From Vandiemenella viatica (Eukaryota; Arthropoda; Insecta; Orthoptera; Morabidae), in NCBI GenBank assembly GCA_031002005.1, contig CM061914.1, positions 17,346,148-17,410,147 on the forward strand: DNA of 64,000 nt, written 5' to 3'. The notes below the pieces were generated by a model, which was given only the letters and a program-made list of their open reading frames with translations, was not told where the DNA came from and searched no databases. Every line of letters begins with the position of its first letter. Position 1 is the first letter of the stretch. Positions 58,346 through 64,000 of this stretch are shown in pieces. A program made the position numbers and the translations under genes.

Positions 58346-58753
58346 TGTCATTGGAGTACAAATTCCATGATCCTCCCTTGCATAATACTTCTACCGAACG
58401 GACAAATGCGGTTGCAACTCACAGTCAAAGTATACAAATATTCAGACATCGAACTGTGCACTGTTTTTCCTGGAGACATTGTCACCTGTACACAGGCATC
58501 TGGTGAATGATCCATGACAGATGCTCCATCCGCGTAAAACCAGATTTGTCAGATCCAAAGCATTTACACTGCTGGAGGGATATTGTGTTGCCATATATTT
58601 GCGAAGCACTCTCTTCAAGGCAACCTACTGAAAATGTTGACTTATTCAAGTCTAATATGATCCGAGTACACAATTTTGCTGACTGTGTTCTGTGTGTGAT
58701 AAGGATATTTTTGTTTATGAGGTGGCAGGTGCGCGGCAAGCCATGCAGCGTAC

Positions 58754-58870
58754 CTGTGAGGAGGTCCTGCGGCAGCTGCTCGAGCCTGTTGTCGGACAGG
58801 TCGAGCTCCTCGAGACGACTTAGCCTTCCAAGCAACTCCTCCGTAAGAGCTGTCAACCTGGTGTTTATTA
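58754..58870 (-). CDS. Partial tandem copy of an LRR exon, use uncertain
   Basis: It repeats the 3' half of the exon at 58923-59116 plus about 25 bp of its intron, at an offset of 169 bp. The frame reads HLINTRLTALTEELLGRL then RLEELDLSDNRLEQLPQDLL, with the same GTACGC donor. In the 35 aligned codons most differences are synonymous, and the last 16 codons are almost identical. Possible acceptors CACCAG (before 58857) or AATGAG (before 58875) would enter in phase 2 and leave in phase 1, like the full exon, but either would give an LRR of the wrong length. It may be an alternative exon, a recently converted duplicate, or a dead copy. Confidence 0.5.
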
Positions 58871-58922
58871 AGTGGGGATAGCTCATTAGGGCACCAGGTG
58901 CGCGGCAAGCCATGCAGCGTAC

Positions 58923-59116
58923 CTGTGAGGAGACCCTGCGGCAGCTGCTCGAGCCTGTTGTCGGAGAGGTCGAGCTCCTCGAGGCGGTCCAGCCCTCCGA
59001 GCAGATCCTCAGGTAGCGCCGTCAGCCTGTTGCCACTGAGGTGCAGCAGCGTCAGGCGGCCGCAGAACCGCAGCAGGCGCGCCGGCAGACGGGCCAGCTG
59101 GTTCGACGACAGGTCG
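58923..59116 (-). CDS. LRR protein gene, third exon seen (phase 2 in, phase 1 out)
   Basis: The exon is 194 bp. The acceptor is GACGTGAAG (weak pyrimidine tract) and the donor is GTACGC. It begins by completing a Leu codon from the exon at 62740-62811, making LVNIETL-DLSSNQLARLPAR, an exact repeat. It then encodes repeats starting CGRLTLLHLSGNRL and LDRLEELDLSDNRL. Its last base joins the exon at 33907-34100 across 24.8 kb. The acidic and basic surface positions vary while the Leu/Asn framework is kept, as expected for a functional LRR. Confidence 0.86.
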
Positions 59117-60129
59117 CTTCACGTCCGGCGCAAAACAGATACCAGGAGGGAGGGTTGAGCAAGAATACACGCTATATTCTAATACAGCAACTGAAAGCGT
59201 GAGATAAACAAAGGCTTACCAAGTTGTACGTAAATAAATATCTTTTTTTTTATTCCTTACACGTCAATTTTTTTGCTTGGTACAATTTTTATCCTTCCAA
59301 AGACGGCGGCTCTCTTTCTGAGGGGCACCGACGCTGCTGCTTAATGTTCGGGGCAGGTTTTCTGGAGGAAGCAGATTACGATTGCGGGCTGACCATTCAC
59401 AATCGGTTTTCCATGAATTCCCAAAATAACTGCAGGCATAGTCCTCACAAAAAGTCGGTGGCTACAGTTCCTTCCCATTTCTTACCTTCGACTCTCTCAC
59501 AACTTTAATTACCTTGACGTTAACAGGCCTTAAAACCAACAGAAATACAAGGGGGGCCGAGTTTATTTAGCTGAATTTACTGATTTTTAAGTCAGGATTC
59601 ACTCCAGGCAATTTATTGATTACACAGAATCACCAAACTTCGTTGAAGCTTCATTCCTAACCTTCGCTCTGACAGCTTACTACTAGTATTTCTTACCTCG
59701 TGAAGAATTTTCAGGAAACGCTCTTCTCTAAACATACTTCTGATAGAATGAAATCCTAAGCTAACTATCTTAATCTGAAAACAGTATTAACGGAATGTCG
59801 GATCGTAAGTTCTTGTTTCGTCTACGAGTGTCAAATGAGACACAAACACAGGCGAATTTTATTACATACCATTTATAATCAAAAACCGAAATACATCAAG
59901 TCAGATTACTACCTATGATGAAAATGAAGAGGATATGACGGCTTTGCATTAATAAGGTAAATCTAACTGATCAGATGGTTAAGGAACAATAACAGACATA
60001 GAATGCTTCCTGTCGTCAAATACACACTACTTCTCAAACGAACAAACAATTTAGACTGGACAATGTACAAAATACACAACCAATCACTGATATAACAACG
60101 ACGACTAATCCTTGGCGGTCACGTACACA
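59117..60129. other. Intron sequence, nothing recognised
   Basis: Start of the 3.6-kb intron between the exons at 62740 and 58923. AT-rich, without coding or repeat signal. Confidence 0.5.
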
Positions 60130-61640
60130 AATACATTACAAGAAGGAAGCATCATCAATGCGTGACTACTCAATCCCGAAAACATGGAGGAAAGCACACT
60201 TGGTCGCCATCTTAAAAGCGGGAAAAGAATTAACTGATGCTAAAAAAAATTTCGGCCAATCTCGCTCCTCTGCCACTTGTACAAGGCTTTCGAGTGAATG
60301 ATTCTAGAGAGGATAGGAGCAACTGTTGATGCAAAACCTATCTCGAAGCTAGCAGGATTTAGAGCTTGAAAAGCGTGCAGTAATCAAGTCTTGAATTTAA
60401 CCCAACACATAGAAAATAGTTACGAAAGAAAACTCATCACGGGAGTAATATTCACAGATCTTCCAGCTGCATATGGCTCCGTAAACCATCAGACGGAGAG
60501 TGGTGGCTGAACGGTTAGCGTTCTGGCCTCGCATTCGGGAGGACGCGGGTTCGAATCCCCGTCCGGGCATCCAGATTTGTGTTTTCCATGGTTTCCCCAG
60601 ATCACTCCAGGCGAATGCCTGGATGCTTCCTTCAAAAAGGGCATGGCCGAATTACTTCCCGTTCCTTGTCCCCAGTCCCATGCCGCCTCTAATGACCTTA
60701 GCCATCGACGAGGCGTAAAGCAATAAGAAAAAAAAGAAAACCACCAGAAATTAATCTCTAAAGTATACTCATTAACAAAAAAAATTATCTACTCATACAA
60801 ACCATTAAAACTATGCTGCACAATAGAACGTTCTACGTGACTCTACGGATAAAAAAAAATCAGACGGAGATACCAGGAAAACGGAATACCCCAAGGGAGC
60901 ATGCTGTCCCCACTACTCTTTAACATCTATACAAATGACCAGCCGAGATACAAGGGCATAAGAAGCTTCATTTATGCAGATGACACGGCTATCACTGCCC
61001 AAGATAAAATATTCGATGAGGTAGAAAAGAAGCTTACCGAAGCCCTTGAGGCTTTATCAGTTTACTATGACGACAACTTGCTACGACCAAATCCAAGGAA
61101 AACTTAGGTCTGTGCCTTCCATCTGAGAAGCAATGAAGCCACTAAACACAGTATGGAAGGGGACCTGTTTAGAGCACACCAGCCACCCAAAATACTTGGG
61201 AGTTAAACTCTATAGGTCTCTCACGTATAAAAATCATTTCAAAGAGCTGAAACGCAAAGTAAGTGCCAGAAATAATATACTACGTAAACTTACTGCCTCA
61301 GCCTGAGGAGCACACCCCAAAGTTTTAAGATCCACAGCTATGGCTCTCTGATTTTCTGCTGCAGAATATTGCGCACCGATATGGGAAGCCTCCACTCATT
61401 CTAAAGAGGTAGGCGTGGCGCTCAATGAGACCGTGAGGCTGGTAACTGGGTGCATGAGACCAACTCCAACATAAAAAATATATGCACTGGCAGGCATAGC
61501 ACCACCGGATATAAGAAGGAGCATGGCCACAGAGAAGGAGAAGCTCAAACAAGAGACTGACCCAAAGCACCCAATGTACAGTCAAATCATGGCTCAAAAC
61601 ATATTTAGCAACGATCTGATCAATGTTTATGATGTAACCA
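60130..61640 (+). pseudogene. LINE reverse transcriptase remnant (Jockey-like, clade unsure)
   Basis: A decayed RT on the plus strand. From about 60178 it reads PKTWRKAHLVAILKAGK, and later SQVLNLTQHIENSYERKLI with IFTDLPAAYGSVNH up to the SINE. After it: GSMLSPLLFNIYTND and the catalytic FIYADDTAI (60892-61010), then NPRKTQVCAFHL, ILGVKL and, near 61410, VALNETVRLVTGC. Many stops and shifts are present. The end resembles the fragment at 34265-35044. A SINE is inserted at 60494-60737. Confidence 0.82.
60494..60737 (+). mobile_element. tRNA-derived SINE with full structure
   Basis: The tRNA-like head has TGGCTGAACGGTTAGCG (A box) and GGTTCGAATCCC (B box). The body is CATCCAGATTTGTG...ATGCCGCC, the 3' hairpin GCCTC-TAATGACC...TCGAC-GAGGC, then TAAAGC and an A-rich tail. 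AAACCATCAGA (60483-60493) and AAACCACCAGA (60738-60748) form the target duplication within the LINE. It is transcribed by Pol III and moved by a LINE. Confidence 0.9.
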
Positions 61641-61720
61641 CCCTGTCGTTCACCTGGAGTCATCTTCAGAAACCATGGGAAACTGAAATCTCAATGGCCA
61701 GAGTGAGACTCGAATTCTGA
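61640..61720 (-). mobile_element. tRNA-derived SINE, antisense fragment
   Basis: The reverse complement matches the head-body junction of the 60494 SINE: GAATTCGAGTCTCACTCTGGCC, then AGATTTCAGTTTCCCATGG and GACTCCAGG. It lies head to head with the SINE at 61765, about 45 bp away. Confidence 0.72.
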
Positions 61721-61764
61721 TTCTAATGAATGCCAGTACCGAACGCCACTCTCGTCCATTGGGA

Positions 61765-61995
61765 CCGAGCGTGCTGGGTGAGCGGTTAACGCTCTGCCCT
61801 CGCATTCGGGAGGACGCCGGTTCGAGTCCCCGTCCGGGCATCCAGATTTCGGTTTTTCGTGGTTTCCCCAAATGACTCCAGGCAAATGCCGAGGATGCTT
61901 CCTTCAACGGCCACTTCCCATTTCTTCCCCATTCCTTGTCCTCAGTCCTTTCCCACCTCTAATGACCTCGACGTCGACGACACGTAAAGCCATAC
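61765..61995 (+). mobile_element. tRNA-derived SINE, no A tail
   Basis: The A-box side is TGGGTGAGCGGTTAACG and the B box is GGTTCGAGTCCCC. The body matches the copy at 60494, and the 3' end is CTCTAATGACCTCGACGTCG then ACACGTAAAGCC. The tail is lost or never A-rich. Confidence 0.88.
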
Positions 61996-62739
61996 GCCTC
62001 ATCCACTAGGCTCGGCGATGTCTGTTGCAAGTAGTGATACGTTACGCTACTGCCATGTGTAGAAAATATTCTTTTGCTTGCATTACCACCTGCGCATTGA
62101 GCTCTATAATTACTGCCTACAGTGTGAAGCCCTCTGGTGTAGGCGCTACATCACATCCCTTAACAATGCATCACAATCACATAGCTTTTCGCATTTGAAC
62201 TCTTGATTAAAAGCGTCGTGCAGCGGATGATTAGGTGCTGTCATGCATAATTGAGGTAACTCCTTGTTCGGTATCACCCAGCAGATATTCTCAATTAATA
62301 TCAGTGGAACGGAAATAAAATAACTACATTTGTTGGACAGATCGCGGAATAACATTAAAAAAAAAACAAAAGGTAACTTTATTTTAATTTTGGCTGGAAT
62401 GAGTTTTTCCAGATTTTTCTCCAGATCTTACACTTTTTAAACTGAGTTACTTCCATCCGGAGGACCTAAGGAACAAAATCCACCGTTCGAATCATGCGTT
62501 ATGGTTCTGAAATCATACAAAAATCCAATAGAAACGAGCTGTTTCAGTTTTTCCCGAATTTTCCAATTTTTTCGGCAAATTTAGCAATTTTTTATTTCCC
62601 TAAAAACCTTATTCGGACTATTAAGATCACTTTACAAAAATAACAAAATTGGTTCACAGAAAAAGAACTTTCAGTTTCCAGAATGACAGACAAATAACAG
62701 TTTTGTGGGTAACAGATTTGCACTCTCAATGGTACTCAC
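61996..62739. other. Intron sequence, nothing recognised
   Basis: End of the 3.6-kb intron upstream of exon 58923-59116 in gene order. AT-rich, no signal apart from the GTGAGT donor at 62734-62739. Confidence 0.5.
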
Positions 62740-62811
62740 AGCGTCTCAATGTTGACCAGCTTGCTGAAGATCCTCTCTGCCAGATCGACCAGCCGGTTCC
62801 TGTTGAGCCGC
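62740..62811 (-). CDS. LRR protein gene, second exon seen (72 bp, phase 2/2)
   Basis: Exactly 72 bp, one repeat, with acceptor GTGTTGCAG and donor GTGAGT. It encodes RLNRNRLVDLAERIFSK and LVNIET, and joins both neighbours through split Leu codons (TT+G and CT+C). Single-repeat 72-bp phase-2 exons are a hallmark of LRR genes such as LGR receptors and Slit, but that alone does not identify the gene. The intron to the upstream exon is only 82 bp. Confidence 0.87.
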
Positions 62812-62893
62812 CTGCAACACGGAGGCATCTTAGAGTCTCACCACCGCACGACATCGCAGACGACATCGCCAGCGCAGAGCGCAGTCCACTTAC

Positions 62894-62965
62894 AAGTGTC
62901 TCAGGCTGTGCAGCGAACTGAAGATGGCTGCTGGGAGGTGATCCACGCTGTTGTCGAACAGGTCT
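62894..62965 (-). CDS. LRR protein gene, first exon seen (72 bp, phase 2/2)
   Basis: The second 72-bp single-repeat exon, with acceptor GTGTGTTGCAG and donor GTAAGT. It encodes DLFDNSVDHLPAAIFSS and LHSLRHL. Entry in phase 2 means another LRR exon lies upstream, beyond the right edge of the window. No further LRR exon was found between 62966 and 64000. Confidence 0.86.
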
Positions 62966-63596
62966 CTGCAACACACATTCCGTATCCAAGATTAGGACGC
63001 GTCCATTAATGACGTGAGGTGTTTTTCCGGAATTCCGGACCTCCGTTCCCCTCTGGTGAGATTTAAAATGAGGTGAGATTTTCACGGAGACCCCCCCCCT
63101 CCAACTAATGGATCTCGTAACCTTTTGAAACCTTTTTTTTAGGTCTCATGCTTCCAAGGGCGGTTATACCCCCACTAAGGTCGGCTTTTGGACAAAATAC
63201 TTCCCTAAAGTCGACTTCCGCATCATTTGAAGCTCTACAGTCCTACTAGGTGAGGTTTCTTGAGATTTTGCAGGCCCCCCCCTCCCCTATTTCACCTCAC
63301 GTAATTAATGGACGCCCCCTTAGACTCTGGAGTCAAAAATGTATTCGAAAAAAGTATTATTTTCTGAATGATGGACGTGGACAGAAAAATCCTTTCGGAC
63401 GTCATTATGTTGAGGTTGTTGGAGAAGGGAGAGGAATTGGGCTATGGTTTTTTTTGAATGAAAAATGGAATGATTTCGGAAAAAAACTCGGATAACCGAG
63501 TATGGCTCGCCGAATCGGGATTTGAACTCATGTCCTCTGGATTACCTCGTCAGAATCGCTTCGACGTTCTAGATGATGCTTAATGTTAAGAGCTAA
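62966..63596. other. Intron sequence, nothing assigned
   Basis: No exon is supported. 63495-63590 read on the minus strand has a B-box-like AGTTCAAATCCC and may be an old SINE head, without body or tail. C-runs at 63088 and 63275 are simple sequence. Confidence 0.45.
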
Positions 63597-63735
63597 ACTT
63601 AATTGCAATGGAGCTCTTGCTCCGGTGGCAATTTCCCTGCACATCCATTTTTTCCTCTTTCTTTTCCCGTATATTTGGACCCGCAATCAATTTCAGGCTT
63701 TAATTCTTTTAACATTTTTTGGTAAATTATTCTTC
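63597..63735 (-). mobile_element. LINE 3' fragment
   Basis: Terminal hairpin GGAGC-AAGA-GCTCC, ATTGCAATTAA tail and 3' UTR of the 14596 family, truncated near 63735. The loop differs from the other copies while the stem is intact. 63736-64000 has nothing recognisable. Confidence 0.8.
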
Positions 63736-64000
63736 ACATTAGTGTGGACCAGTAAAACAGTATTACAAAAATGTGTTAGGTTGGCAAGGTGGCTCATTTT
63801 GTTTCCTCTTTTTGAAATCTAGGAACATTCAGAGAAGTTCAATTTCCACGACACATTTCCCACTAACCGATATCTGCTGCAGCAGCAAACATTTGAAACA
63901 AATGTTAACTTCAAACACCGACTATCACAAAAGACAATATGTCATATTGTCACTAAGTGTAATAAGAGGGCGTGCCCAGGTTCACTCGAAGACTTTGTTA

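Noticed and set aside
63495..63590. tRNA or SINE head on the minus strand
   Set aside because: Only a B-box-like AGTTCAAATCCC is visible; no A box, body or tail could be confirmed.

Overview
This window is nuclear DNA of an insect, or at least an arthropod with a large, transposon-rich genome. The evidence is a spliced leucine-rich-repeat (LRR) gene with introns of 25 and 33 kb, an env-bearing Gypsy element, tRNA-derived SINEs, and an I-clade LINE together with Tc1, Tigger, PIF/Harbinger and Helitron-type elements. The repeat load suits a big polyneopteran-type genome, but the species cannot be fixed from sequence alone.

The only host gene I can support runs on the minus strand across the whole window and leaves it at both ends. 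Five exons fit together by splice sites and phase: 62894-62965, 62740-62811, 58923-59116, 33907-34100 and 347-610. Every junction restores an exact 24-residue LRR, giving nine full repeats plus two partial ones. A partial tandem copy of the third exon lies at about 58754-58870. Apart from the exons, everything in the window is intron sequence, mostly transposable elements.

The 33-kb intron (611-33906) holds, from low to high coordinates: a LINE 3' fragment (2720-3425); a CsRn1-like Gypsy element (5891-12455, 4-bp duplication TTTC) whose 5' LTR is split by an ORF1-only LINE insert (10741-12438) that is itself split by a SINE (12145-12372); a possible piggyBac relic (12580-13120); a LINE 3' end split by a full-length I-clade LINE (15188-21168, 13-bp duplication); an 8.8-kb errantivirus-like Gypsy element (22932-31760, 4-bp duplication TGGG) with gag, pol and env and only scattered breaks; and a Tigger relic (about 31870-33417).

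The 24.8-kb intron (34101-58922) holds LINE fragments, a satellite of about 168-bp period (38470-40305), and a many-layered nest at 41299-52043. The nest is a palindromic element made from two head-to-head copies of a transposase 3' end plus long terminal repeat. It is invaded by a miniature LTR element (42058-47342), which is invaded by a 4.4-kb DNA transposon with 440-bp terminal inverted repeats and a degraded transposase (42160-46589). The palindrome is also invaded by Helitron-like elements (48196-49960) and a solo LTR (50300-51795). Beyond the nest are a Harbinger deletion derivative (53253-54344) and a truncated Tc1 element (55190-56336).

The points I would look at first are: the long-TIR transposase family and its palindromic relative; the 3' hairpin shared by the I-clade LINE and the SINEs, with a conserved loop but changed, still complementary stems; heat-shock-element-like motifs at the Helitrons; and the duplicated LRR exon.
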